DNA of 64,000 nucleotides from Nocardia australiensis (GCF_020733705.1 NZ_JAJFZM010000017.1:310001-374000), one strand, 5' to 3'; shown: positions 52,579 to 60,629, numbered from the stretch's first letter. Program-made: numbers and translations. Notes: generated by a model from the sequence alone, not told the origin.

Positions 52579-53307
52579 CTATCCAGTCGCTGACGTAGCC
52601 GATCTACCGTGCGTGCCGATCCGCTCGGCAACGAGGGCGCGGAACGCGTCGAGGTCGCCGATGACCTCTTCTGCGCGGTCGCACCGCCGGTACAGGTCGT
52701 AGTAGCGCGCGCCGATAACGTCGGGGTCTGCCACAGCGTCGCCGGGGATGATGCCGGAGGCGATGGTCACGGTCGCCACGTGGATCCCGCGAGGGTGGAG
52801 TTCGGCATGCAGCGTGTGTGCCCAATTGCGCAGACCGGCCATGGCCAGGCCCACGTTGGCCAGAAACGGCGCGGGGACGGTAGAGGACACCCCGGTGGTC
52901 AGCAATACAGTCCCCTCGCCGCGGGCCAGCATGCCCGGCAGCACGGTTCGCACGGCCGTCACCGCTCCGAGTACGTGCAACTCGAACTGCGCGGCGGCGG
53001 AGGCGGCCGTAGTCTGCGCGGCATTGGTGATCGGTCCGGTTGGGCTTGGGCTGTACTCCAGCACATCGACCGGCCCCAATTCGCCCTCGGCCGAGGTAAG
53101 GGCGGCGGCCAGAGCGTCACGGTCGCGGATGTCGGCGGGGAACGCGACGGCGGTGATGCCCTGCTCGGCCAACTCGCCTGCCAAGTTCTCCAGCCTGTCC
53201 TGGTTTCGAGCGATCAGCCCTACCCGGAAGCCGTGGCGACCGAATATCCGGGCCACGCCCATCCCCAGCCCAGGGCCGGCCCCGATAATGGCGAGCGTCT
53301 TCGTCAC
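52579..53307 (-). CDS. Short-chain dehydrogenase-like protein without YxxxK
   Basis: A 242-residue Rossmann protein. The glycine motif is GAGPGLGMGVARIFG, PADIRDRDALAAAL follows and the serine strand is LLTTGVSS. The catalytic Tyr-x-x-x-Lys is absent: the place reads FLANVGLAMAGLRNW. It probably binds NAD(P) but cannot act by the normal SDR mechanism. The GTG at 53307 is preferred because GGAGAGGA lies about 7 nt upstream. It is divergent from a HxlR regulator that probably controls it. Confidence 0.75.
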   Translation of the reverse strand: MTKTLAIIGAGPGLGMGVARIFGRHGFRVGLIARNQDRLENLAGELAEQGITAVAFPADIRDRDALAAALTSAEGELGPVDVLEYSPSPTGPITNAAQTTAASAAAQFELHVLGAVTAVRTVLPGMLARGEGTVLLTTGVSSTVPAPFLANVGLAMAGLRNWAHTLHAELHPRGIHVATVTIASGIIPGDAVADPDVIGARYYDLYRRCDRAEEVIGDLDAFRALVAERIGTHGRSATSATG

Positions 53308-53351
53308 CGCGATGTCCTCTCCGGCCACGGCTATTACGGCGTGCCTGGATA

Positions 53352-53385
53352 GTTACTCTTTGTATGTAACAACATGATTTGTTAC
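53352..53385. promoter_or_regulatory. HxlR operator repeats
   Basis: GTAACAA-N6-TTGTTAC (53366-53385) is a perfect inverted repeat, and a further GTTAC lies 10 nt away (53352-53356). All are in the 135-nt region between the SDR-like and HxlR genes. Confidence 0.5.
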
Positions 53386-53442
53386 TAGGCTGTCGACCAC
53401 AAGACGGCACATTTATGTCGGTGACGTACACGGAGGTAACTA

Positions 53443-53871
53443 TTGGCCCGCCACAACACCTCGCACGCCGCACCTAACCCGCCTGCAGACGCCACCGAGT
53501 ACGAGTCGGATGAGCAAGCATGCCGGCAGGTCCTGCAGATCCTCGCCCTGATCGGCGACAAGTGGAGCATCCTGGTCATCGGCCAGCTGCGCGACAGGAC
53601 TCTGCGCTTCGGCGAACTACACCGCGCGGTCACCGGCATTTCGCAACGCATGCTCACCCTGACCCTTCGGCAACTCGAACGCGATGGCCTACTCAGCCGC
53701 ACCGCCCATCCCGCCGTCCCGCCACGCGTCGACTACGCCCTCACCTCGCTCGGCACGACACTGCTGGATTCCGTTGCGGCCCTCGCCGATTGGGCCAACG
53801 CGCACCGACACGAGATCAACGACAACCGATGCCGCTACGACACCACCCACCCGCCACGACTACCGAGCTGA
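53443..53871 (+). CDS. HxlR-family transcriptional regulator
   Basis: A 142-residue winged-helix protein. It has CRQVLQILALIGDKWSILVIGQL, FGELHRAVTGISQRMLTLTLRQLERDGLLSR and a YALTSLG wing. It starts with TTG, chosen because GGAGGT lies 5 nt upstream. The single Cys before the first helix is the redox-sensing position of several family members. It is divergent from the SDR-like gene and convergent with the TerD-nuclease gene, whose stop is 12 nt away. Confidence 0.9.
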   Translation: MARHNTSHAAPNPPADATEYESDEQACRQVLQILALIGDKWSILVIGQLRDRTLRFGELHRAVTGISQRMLTLTLRQLERDGLLSRTAHPAVPPRVDYALTSLGTTLLDSVAALADWANAHRHEINDNRCRYDTTHPPRLPS

Positions 53872-53883
53872 ACCGTCACATTG

Positions 53884-55929
53884 CTAGTCGTCGGCGCCCA
53901 CCACGACATCAGCCTGCGGTACTTCGGGTTGCTTCGGTGCCGGCGGCACCCAGCCGCGCAGTGGCTGCACCACCGATCCATAGAACGCGTCGGCCGCAGA
54001 CGTCACACTCGCAACGAAGCTCGCCGCGGTCCCCGATCGCCGATTGCCCATGGGGAAGGTCTGCTCCAACGCGAAGGACACGATCACACCGGCACGCCCG
54101 CCTGTCAGCGCTTTGGGATCAGTGCGCACCGTATCGAGGTGTTCGCATACTTCGTTGCCCCGCTCTGAGAACACCACTTCGACTTGAACGTTGCCAGGCG
54201 CGTCCTCGAGCTGTTTGAGCAACCACGACAACCGACGCGCCGAGGTCCCTTCGGTCGGTGCGTCGAGCGTGGTGCGGCAGCGAATCTTGTTGGTTCGCAC
54301 GTCCGCGCAGACGACCAGATCACCCACGGTGCCGGGGATCCGCAATACCGCCTCGAACGTTCCGTCGGACGCCAGTCGCTCCGCGACAGCTGCACTACGG
54401 GCGGCCGGATCGGTGTAATGCCGCCGAGACAGAACATGTTTGACCGTCACCCCGAGTTCGGCGGTCAAACGCAATGCGAGGTGCCGTGACAACGACACCC
54501 ACGTGTCGGCGACGAGCAGAGCTTTCTGGTCGCCCGCGCGCAAAGTCCCTGCCGTCACCGCGTCACGGACGGCAACCCAGTGCCGTCCCATGTCGACGAA
54601 CTCGGTTGCCCCTGACCGGGGGTGGTCGAGATAACGCAGGAACTCACCGAGAATCCAAGCGTGCAGGTCGTTGTCGATACCGCCGTGCGAGAGCAACATT
54701 CGCGCCTCATGCGCCACCTCCGCCCACGACAGGTGCCGGAGTGCGACCTTGGCGATCTTTCGGCGATCGACCTCGACGGGCAGCTCACCGGGGCCGGCAG
54801 GCACATCGTTCGACAGGCTGACCACCACGTCGTACTTCTTCCGCCGAGCAACGTCGAGATAGCTCTCGAGCTGATCGCGTTTGAGCTTGCTGTTGCCGGT
54901 CTTGACTTCGAGCAGACCGGTCCACACCCGATTACCCCGCACCACCTTGAGCACCGCGTCCGGGATGACCTTCGACTCACCCCGCTCGTACTGCACCTCG
55001 ACATAGCCCTCGAAAGCTCCTGCTGGAGCGCCCATCCGGGCACACAGCGCCCGCGCAAACGGACGCACAACCTGCATCGTGGCGATCAGGGCCGACGTGG
55101 CACGCTTCTCCTGTTCCTCCCCGGCGCCGACCCCGAATACCGAGAACAGCCGAGCGGGCTGCCAGGTGTCGAGCTCTGCGAGCTTGAACACCATCGGCTT
55201 GGCCTTCTTCGCCACCTGCTTGGCGGTGCGTACACCCCGGGGCCGGACCGGCGTCCCGGCAATCGATTCGGCGGGCTGTTCGCGCGGTCGGTCCGGCGCG
55301 GCGATGTCAGCGGAGTCGACAACCGCTGCGACGACATGTTCCGGATCGCTCGCCGGTGCCGCGTCGAGTGACTCGCCGGTCGGTTCGGAGTCCGGATCAC
55401 TGTCGATGTCGACACCGAAATCTGTTGCCAGGCCTGCCAACCCGGAGTCCCAGCCCTGCCCTACCGCGCGGACCTTCCACTCGCCACCACGGCGGTACAC
55501 CTCGCCGAAGACGAATGCCGACTCGGTGGAGGCGTCGGCGGTGACGTACTCAGCCAGGGAATGCCCCACTCCGTCTACGACGCGAAGCGCGAGTTTGCCG
55601 AGATCCCCAAAGGTTCCGGCACCGACACTGCCGACGAGCGCCACCGTGTGGACATTATCCGGAACGGCCGATAACTCGATCGCGATCCGAGCCTGCGCGC
55701 CCTCTTCGGTTGCGCTACTGCCTAGGAACCGCACCGATCCGTCCGCGGACGCCGGCTGGTTATAGAAGACGAAATCCTGGTCGGAGCCAACCTTTCCATC
55801 AGCCCCCAGCAGCAGCGCGGACGCATCGACTTCGACCTCCGACTCTGTCCACCCGATCACCACATCAATGCGAACCACATCACCCGGCAGCGGGACATTC
55901 TGCCCCTTGGACAGGATCGGATACGACAT
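53884..55929 (-). CDS. TerD domain fused to a PD-(D/E)XK nuclease-like domain
   Basis: A 681-residue fusion. Residues 1-176 are a TerD domain (SKGQNVPLPG, the acidic calcium-type site around DASALLLGADGKVGSDQDFVFYNQ, AEYVTADASTESAFVFGEVYRR). Residues 177-245 are an acidic/Pro-rich then basic linker. Residues 255-400 include a nuclease-type core: PD at 323-324, EVK at 341-343 and QLESY at 353-357, the RecB-like QxxxY helix. The C-terminal 280 residues are unassigned. GGGGAGA precedes the ATG. TerD proteins belong to the Ter stress systems; nuclease fusion suggests a DNA- or phage-directed role. Confidence 0.8.
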   Translation of the reverse strand: MSYPILSKGQNVPLPGDVVRIDVVIGWTESEVEVDASALLLGADGKVGSDQDFVFYNQPASADGSVRFLGSSATEEGAQARIAIELSAVPDNVHTVALVGSVGAGTFGDLGKLALRVVDGVGHSLAEYVTADASTESAFVFGEVYRRGGEWKVRAVGQGWDSGLAGLATDFGVDIDSDPDSEPTGESLDAAPASDPEHVVAAVVDSADIAAPDRPREQPAESIAGTPVRPRGVRTAKQVAKKAKPMVFKLAELDTWQPARLFSVFGVGAGEEQEKRATSALIATMQVVRPFARALCARMGAPAGAFEGYVEVQYERGESKVIPDAVLKVVRGNRVWTGLLEVKTGNSKLKRDQLESYLDVARRKKYDVVVSLSNDVPAGPGELPVEVDRRKIAKVALRHLSWAEVAHEARMLLSHGGIDNDLHAWILGEFLRYLDHPRSGATEFVDMGRHWVAVRDAVTAGTLRAGDQKALLVADTWVSLSRHLALRLTAELGVTVKHVLSRRHYTDPAARSAAVAERLASDGTFEAVLRIPGTVGDLVVCADVRTNKIRCRTTLDAPTEGTSARRLSWLLKQLEDAPGNVQVEVVFSERGNEVCEHLDTVRTDPKALTGGRAGVIVSFALEQTFPMGNRRSGTAASFVASVTSAADAFYGSVVQPLRGWVPPAPKQPEVPQADVVVGADD

Positions 55930-56298
55930 AGCGTCTCCCCTTCGACGATTCGGCACGCACAGTCACAGACAGATCCGGTTCAGCCGAACCAGCAGCCACC
56001 CCGTATCACCTGACCACCGCACATCGACGGCGATGCAGTGGTTTTCGGGCGGGACGGTACTGCTGTTACAGGGTGCGGGGATGTGAGGTACGTGCGTCGA
56101 TCAGGGGTCACTCCGGCAGCGACCTTACTCACGATTCGGCACCGAAGTTCGCAGATCAAGGACGCCGAAGCAACCGCACGTCCAGCGCTGAGAGTCGAAG
56201 CGGAGCCGGCCACCTCGATGTACCGTTGACCGATACGACTGATGTGCGTTTCACACCTTCGGCTTCGGCACGTCGGTCGCGGCGATAGGAACAGCGAC
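55930..56298. other. Divergent promoter region of the two nuclease genes
   Basis: These 369 bases lie between the TerD-nuclease gene and the HNH gene and hold no gene I can support. TTGACC (56226-56231) may be the -35 box of the HNH gene. No clear palindrome is seen. Confidence 0.4.
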
Positions 56299-57246
56299 GT
56301 GACTGGTCTCGAGGATCAAGCCGGCCGTAGAGCATGGCTGGTGTTGTTGAAGACGGACTATCGCAGGCTGGGCAACGAGAACAAGTACGACGATGATGCC
56401 GCGACGCACTACAGCTGGGACAGCCGGGTTCCGAACTGGCGACAGGTCAGGGCTGGAGACGTCATTGCGGTATGGGACGAAGCGGAGTTGATCGGAATCT
56501 CCGTAATCGAGGCAATCAAGCCGGGGCGTGGTAATAAGCCGATCGCGCGCTGCCCAAACTGCGAGCGCACCAACATCGAACGACGAACGACGATGAGTCC
56601 CACCTACCGCTGCTACAACTGCAAAGCCACCTTCGAGGAACCCGAGTACGAGGAAACCGAGGTCGACACGTTCCGATCGGATCATGGCCAATCGTGGGTC
56701 GAGTTGCCGGGCTCCCTGACAGCTGGCGAACTGCGCGCGCTTTGCGTCATGCCCAAGTCCCAGAACAGCATTCGCGAGCTCAGATGGAACGACTTCGCCA
56801 TGGCCATCCGCAGTAGTGGGCTGGGTGATCCACTGACACCCCTGGAAGCAACGGCAGCGCAACTGATCGGAGGTCACATCACAAGACCAGTGCGGGTTAG
56901 GCTCGGGCAGAACAGCTTTCGTGCGGCGCTGCTGCGAAAGTTCGGAGCAGAATGTGTGTTCTCCGGACCAGTTCCAGAACCGGCTCTGGAAGCCTGCCAT
57001 CTCTATAGCTATGCAACGGTCGGACAACACGACCCGCACGGCGGCGTCCTTCTCCGACGGGATCTGCACAGCCTATTCGATCGCGGACTGATCGCAGTCG
57101 ACGGTGCAGACGCCATCGACGTATGCCCTGATGTTCGCAGTTACCCGCTCTACGGCGAACTACACGGACGCCCGTTCGGCATCAAACCGAATCCGAAGCA
57201 ACGAGAATGGCTGCGCCTGCACTGGCAGGAGTTTCGGGCTGGGTAG
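56299..57246 (+). CDS. HNH endonuclease with PUA/EVE-like and zinc-ribbon domains
   Basis: A 315-residue protein with three parts. Residues 10-78 look like an EVE/ASCH (PUA-like) domain (AWLVLLKTDYRRLG, WRQVRAGDVIAVW, IGISVIEAI). Residues 85-108 are a zinc ribbon with CPNC and CYNC. Residues 205-300 are an HNH_2 nuclease with ECVFSG, EACHLYSYA (H234) and LLRRDLHSLFDRGLIAVD. EVE-HNH proteins are modification-dependent restriction enzymes that cut DNA with modified cytosine. The start is a GTG with AGGA 9 nt upstream. It is divergent from the TerD-nuclease gene. Confidence 0.85.
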   Translation: MTGLEDQAGRRAWLVLLKTDYRRLGNENKYDDDAATHYSWDSRVPNWRQVRAGDVIAVWDEAELIGISVIEAIKPGRGNKPIARCPNCERTNIERRTTMSPTYRCYNCKATFEEPEYEETEVDTFRSDHGQSWVELPGSLTAGELRALCVMPKSQNSIRELRWNDFAMAIRSSGLGDPLTPLEATAAQLIGGHITRPVRVRLGQNSFRAALLRKFGAECVFSGPVPEPALEACHLYSYATVGQHDPHGGVLLRRDLHSLFDRGLIAVDGADAIDVCPDVRSYPLYGELHGRPFGIKPNPKQREWLRLHWQEFRAG

Positions 57247-57429
57247 GTGTGCAGTCGAACTGGTTTCCGCGACCCGCAAAGCTCACGAGACCGAAAGATC
57301 ATCCCGGGCCGAGTGAACATTGACGCTGCCGCGTCGACGCGTAGACCATCCCCCACCGGAACGGCTCCTGGTGCGCTTCTCCGAGTTTCAAGCTGCGAGC
57401 TGAGGACGCTCTCCGCTGTGTAGGCCGTT

Positions 57430-58038
57430 TTGTGTGGACGGCCGCCGAGTGGGGTGCGGGAGTCGGTTGTTGTTGCTGCGCAGCAGATTTTGACCGAGTC
57501 CGCGGTGGCTCGGTTGTCGACCAAGGAGGTGGCGAAGCGGGCGGGTGTCGCCGAGTCGAGCATCTTCTATCACTTCGGAGATCGAATCGGACTACTGCAG
57601 GCGGTGATTCAGCAGCATTTGCGGCCGGTCAAAGATGTGTTGGGTGCAGTCGATAGTGACCATGGCTTGCGAGCCGGCCTAATCGCGATCGTTGAGGCGC
57701 TCGAGGGGTTTTTCCTGGATGCAATTCCGGTTATGGCGGCGGTACAGTCGGATGCCGAGCTTCGTGCCAAGTATGCCGAACGCAGTCGCGAATTGGATTT
57801 GGGACCGCACCGGGCGGTGGATGCTGTCGTTGCACACCTATCGGAACCGCAGGCCGGTGAGCGCGTCGCCGAAACGGTAGATCTGCGAGCAGCCGCACTG
57901 CTGCTGGTCGGGGCCGCCCACCAACGAGCCTTACAGCGACAGCTCAGTCCAGCCGAGGCGGTGGCGTCACTGCCGACACCCGAAGCAGTGGTCGACACGG
58001 TCATGCCGCTATTCCTCCCCCGCTGCCCGAATCGGTAG
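57430..58038 (+). CDS. TetR-family transcriptional regulator
   Basis: A 202-residue TetR protein. The HTH is GRPPSGVRESVVVAAQQILTE, STKEVAKRAGVAESSIFYHFGDRIGLLQAV, and an all-helical ligand domain with LRAAALLLVGAAHQRAL follows. The start is uncertain: a TTG at 57430 gives the usual short arm before GRPPS, but the ribosome site is poor. It follows the HNH gene by 183 nt and has no obvious partner; its ligand is unknown. Confidence 0.8.
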   Translation: MCGRPPSGVRESVVVAAQQILTESAVARLSTKEVAKRAGVAESSIFYHFGDRIGLLQAVIQQHLRPVKDVLGAVDSDHGLRAGLIAIVEALEGFFLDAIPVMAAVQSDAELRAKYAERSRELDLGPHRAVDAVVAHLSEPQAGERVAETVDLRAAALLLVGAAHQRALQRQLSPAEAVASLPTPEAVVDTVMPLFLPRCPNR

Positions 58039-58204
58039 TCGACACCTTAATGCCGATCTCTCACTCAGATTGCTACGTCGCTCCGCAAGCGCGGCCATCC
58101 GCAGCCCGAGGGACCGCGAGTGGCACACCTTGGAGGGGCTTCTCGATGTTTGCCGCAGCCATGTGCCACTGATGGAACTTACGTCCCGGTCCCGGCGTAA
58201 AAGG

Positions 58205-58512
58205 TCACATCGGTGGGAGGCGGGCTATGACCTCAGCGAGTTGCTCGACGTTGCGGCACTCGTGCATTGTGACGCACTCGGCGTACACCTGCGCGGCGGA
58301 GTCACTCATGGACCAGGACCCGGAAGGCTCCGGTTTGAGCCAATCGGCGCGCTTGGCTCGGTCGCACATCGCTTGCAGCGCAACCAGATTCGGGTAGGCG
58401 CGGCTGGTTCGGGCGTCGCCGAGGATTAGCAGGGAGGTTCAGGGACCGCCCAGTGGCGCCTCATTCCGGCGATGAGGCGGTCGGTAAGTTCTTCTGGGCG
58501 TATCGTTTTCAT
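58205..58512 (-). pseudogene. Frameshifted small gene (about 100 codons)
   Basis: The 5' part starts at an ATG at 58512 (MKTIRPEELTDRLIAGMRRHW) and runs into a TAA after 28 codons. The reading continues smoothly in another frame as LLILGDARTSRAYPNL, VALQAMCDRAKRADWL and SWSMSDSAAQVYAECVTMH, ending LAEVIARLPPM at 58205. Third-position GC is high throughout, so one frameshift in a former gene of about 100 codons is likely. I recognise no family. The ATG is 2 nt after the stop of the next small ORF, an operon-like spacing. Confidence 0.55.
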
Positions 58513-58514
58513 GG

Positions 58515-58640
58515 TCAGGTACGGGGACCAGCCGCGCCGGATGCGGTGGTGACAGGGCCGTCGCTCTGCCCGGTGCCCGCTCCCCTGTATCCGCCTAGCT
58601 CGGTGAGCACCTTGTCCACCGGGCCAAAGTACTTACTCAT
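58515..58640 (-). CDS. Hypothetical 41-residue protein
   Basis: A short ORF starting MSKYFGPVDKVLTELGGYRG, followed by a Gly/Thr/Ser-rich tail. It is directly upstream of the frameshifted gene with a 2-nt gap, suggesting that they were one transcript. No family is recognised and the upstream ribosome site is weak. It may itself be a decayed remnant. Confidence 0.4.
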   Translation of the reverse strand: MSKYFGPVDKVLTELGGYRGAGTGQSDGPVTTASGAAGPRT

Positions 58641-58777
58641 CGGTAACAGTCCAGAAGGTCCTCGTTCGGTGACCGGTGCGTCACATTCGCGTCCGAAATG
58701 CCGTCCCGGAATGGACCCTGACTCGTGATACCAGCGGACTAGGGGTCGCCTCATACCAAAGGATGAACATTCTCCGT

Positions 58778-58869
58778 AATGGGGTTAGCCCCATTGCCTT
58801 TCGGCCGAACTGCGGCAGAGTGGGGAACGTGCAGCCCCTCCCCGAGGGATGGTGAACGCGCGGTTCACC
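58778..58869 (+). promoter_or_regulatory. Two inverted repeats before the secreted-protein gene
   Basis: AATGGGG-TTAG-CCCCATT (58778-58795) could be an operator. GGTGAAC-GCGCG-GTTCACC (58851-58869) lies 19 nt before the ATG and just ahead of the ribosome site, where a leader hairpin could affect translation or mRNA stability. Confidence 0.45.
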
Positions 58870-58887
58870 GCAAGAGAGAAAGGATCC

Positions 58888-59214
58888 ATGGTGTCTTCGA
58901 CAGCAAAGTCGACCACTCCCGGCCGGAGGCTGGCCCGAGTGGCCGTCGCCGGCGCGTTTGTCGCAGTTCCATTGGCCGCGTTGGCGGTCCCGGCCTCGGC
59001 TGATTCGGCAGCCAATGGCCCGGCCATTACCGAAGTCCGGCACCACCCGCGAAACCACGACCGCAATGACGACTGGAATTGTGATCGTCGCGGCCCGCAG
59101 GACGACTGGAATCACAGCGACGGGCGCTGGGACGATTGCGATCGCGGTCGCTGGCACGACCCGCGAGGCTTCCCTCGCCACCTGCTGCCACACGGCCTGT
59201 TCGGTAGCAGCTAG
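58888..59214 (+). CDS. Secreted Asp/His/Arg/Trp-rich protein (108 aa)
   Basis: A signal peptide (basic start, hydrophobic VAVAGAFVAVPLAALAV, cleavage after PASA near residue 39) precedes a highly polar mature protein of about 70 residues. That part is dominated by Asp, His, Arg, Trp and Asn, with repeated DDWN/DDxx units and two cysteines, ending in a hydrophobic FPRHLLPHGLFGSS tail. AAGGA lies 5 nt before the ATG at 58888. The composition suggests metal or polyanion binding in the envelope, but no family is recognised. Confidence 0.75.
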   Translation: MVSSTAKSTTPGRRLARVAVAGAFVAVPLAALAVPASADSAANGPAITEVRHHPRNHDRNDDWNCDRRGPQDDWNHSDGRWDDCDRGRWHDPRGFPRHLLPHGLFGSS

Positions 59215-59354
59215 TCCGCAATCAGGCGGGACATCAGGGGCCACAACACCACTCCGTGTCGGTCGCTGTCGGGGGTTCCGCCCGTTTGGACACCGCGTCG
59301 GCTATTCGCCTGACCGCAGCCTCATTCGCTGGGCGCGCTGATTCATTGCCTGCC

Positions 59355-59381
59355 GCACGGCCCGTCACCAACGGGCCGTGC
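59355..59381. terminator. Bidirectional terminator
   Basis: A perfect 11-bp stem (GCACGGCCCGT against ACGGGCCGTGC) with a 5-nt loop lies between the convergent secreted-protein and thioesterase genes. Confidence 0.8.
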
Positions 59382-59420
59382 GTGCGTTATCAGCCCAGGG
59401 CGCAGGTGGTTTCGATCGGC

Positions 59421-60464
59421 TCAATTCGGCATGTGTGCACGGAAGTGGCTGGGCTCGGCGTCGGCGGGAATGTCGCAGGCCGATGTGAACGGCTCGACCT
59501 GGGCGCGCAACTCGATGAGGTGGCGGGCATGCGCGTCGAGCGACCGGTCTTCCTCGGACAGTGGCTCCCATTGCCGCACCGGCCGCGCCTTTCCACTACC
59601 CTCGACCGCCACGACAACCGCGAGGCCATGCGCGGCGAGCGCCGGATTGTCGGAGTGGGTGTCGGTGGATGTCACATGCACGCTGATATGCATGCTGCGC
59701 GGCCCAGTGTGGATCAGCCGAGCGGTGACCTCGACAATGTGGCCGATGACGATCGGCCGGTAGAAGCGAATACCGCCGAAGTATGACGTAATGACATGCT
59801 GCCCAGCCCAATCGACGCCGCAAACGTAGGCGGCGTCGTCGATCCACTGCATCGTGCGGCCGCCGTGCACCTTGCCGCCCCAGTTGATATCCGATGGCGC
59901 CGCCAGGAATCGCAGTGTGGCGCTCGGCGCGGTGCCCACGGCGGTGTAATGCTGAGCGGCCATGGACTCCTCGATCCGCTTGCGTACCGAGACTCTGGCC
60001 CGCGCCTGTCGATGCCGTTGCAGCTCGAGAATTGTGTTCGGATTCCACTGCGGAACTTCCACGGTCTGCTTGTCGGCGTCGACCGCGACGAAGATCGTCA
60101 GACATTGCGCCGTCTGCACCGGCTTCATCCGGGTGGGATCGGTCGAATAGACGCTGATGAGGATGTGCATGCTGGTACGGCCGGTGTGCACGAGATTCGC
60201 ATGCAACTCCACCAGCTCACCAACCGCGATCGGCCGGTCGAGATGAATGTTGCCCACATAGGCGGTGACGCAGTAACGGCCACTCCACTGGGCCGCGGCA
60301 GCGTAGGCGACCTTGTCGATCCACTCGAGAAGCTTGCCACCGTCGACAGATCCCGCGATACCGGCATCGACGGGCTTGACAAGAAAACGATGGATCGCCT
60401 CGGAGCGTCGGCCTGCCGATGCGGGGCTCGGCACGGAGTCGGAGACAAGGGGTGGAGTGGTCAC
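59421..60464 (-). CDS. Double-hotdog acyl-CoA thioesterase
   Basis: A 347-residue protein made of two similar hotdog domains (about 22-140 and 180-300). Each has a G(S)VDGGKLLEWIDKVAY or GKVHGGRTMQWIDDAAYVCG helix and a later HTGRTSMHI or HTGPRSMHI strand. This tandem layout is that of acyl-CoA hydrolases of the BACH/Acot type, which cleave long-chain acyl-CoA to free acid and CoA. The GTG at 60464 is the only reasonable start. It lies downstream of the ilvC terminator, so it has its own promoter. Confidence 0.88.
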   Translation of the reverse strand: MTTPPLVSDSVPSPASAGRRSEAIHRFLVKPVDAGIAGSVDGGKLLEWIDKVAYAAAAQWSGRYCVTAYVGNIHLDRPIAVGELVELHANLVHTGRTSMHILISVYSTDPTRMKPVQTAQCLTIFVAVDADKQTVEVPQWNPNTILELQRHRQARARVSVRKRIEESMAAQHYTAVGTAPSATLRFLAAPSDINWGGKVHGGRTMQWIDDAAYVCGVDWAGQHVITSYFGGIRFYRPIVIGHIVEVTARLIHTGPRSMHISVHVTSTDTHSDNPALAAHGLAVVVAVEGSGKARPVRQWEPLSEEDRSLDAHARHLIELRAQVEPFTSACDIPADAEPSHFRAHMPN

Positions 60465-60577
60465 GGCTTACCGATCTGTTCGGGTAGGCGATGTGCGGAT
60501 GCACGGTTCCGACTCCGTTGTCTCCGAGGACAATAGGCATCCGCGCCGCTACGGGCGAGTAATCGCCCCCAGATACG

Positions 60578-60615
60578 ACGGTGGCCCACCCCGACGAATC
60601 GGGATGGGCCACCGT
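60578..60615 (-). terminator. ilvBNC operon terminator
   Basis: A 17-pair stem with one mismatch (ACGGTGGCCCA against TGGGCCACCGT, extended by CCCGA/TCGGG) and a CGAA loop lies 14 nt beyond the ilvC stop on the minus strand. Confidence 0.8.
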
Positions 60616-60629
60616 GGTATTCGTGCGTG

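Noticed and set aside
57247..57429. Possible operator for the TetR gene
   Set aside because: No clear inverted repeat could be found in the 183 nt before it.
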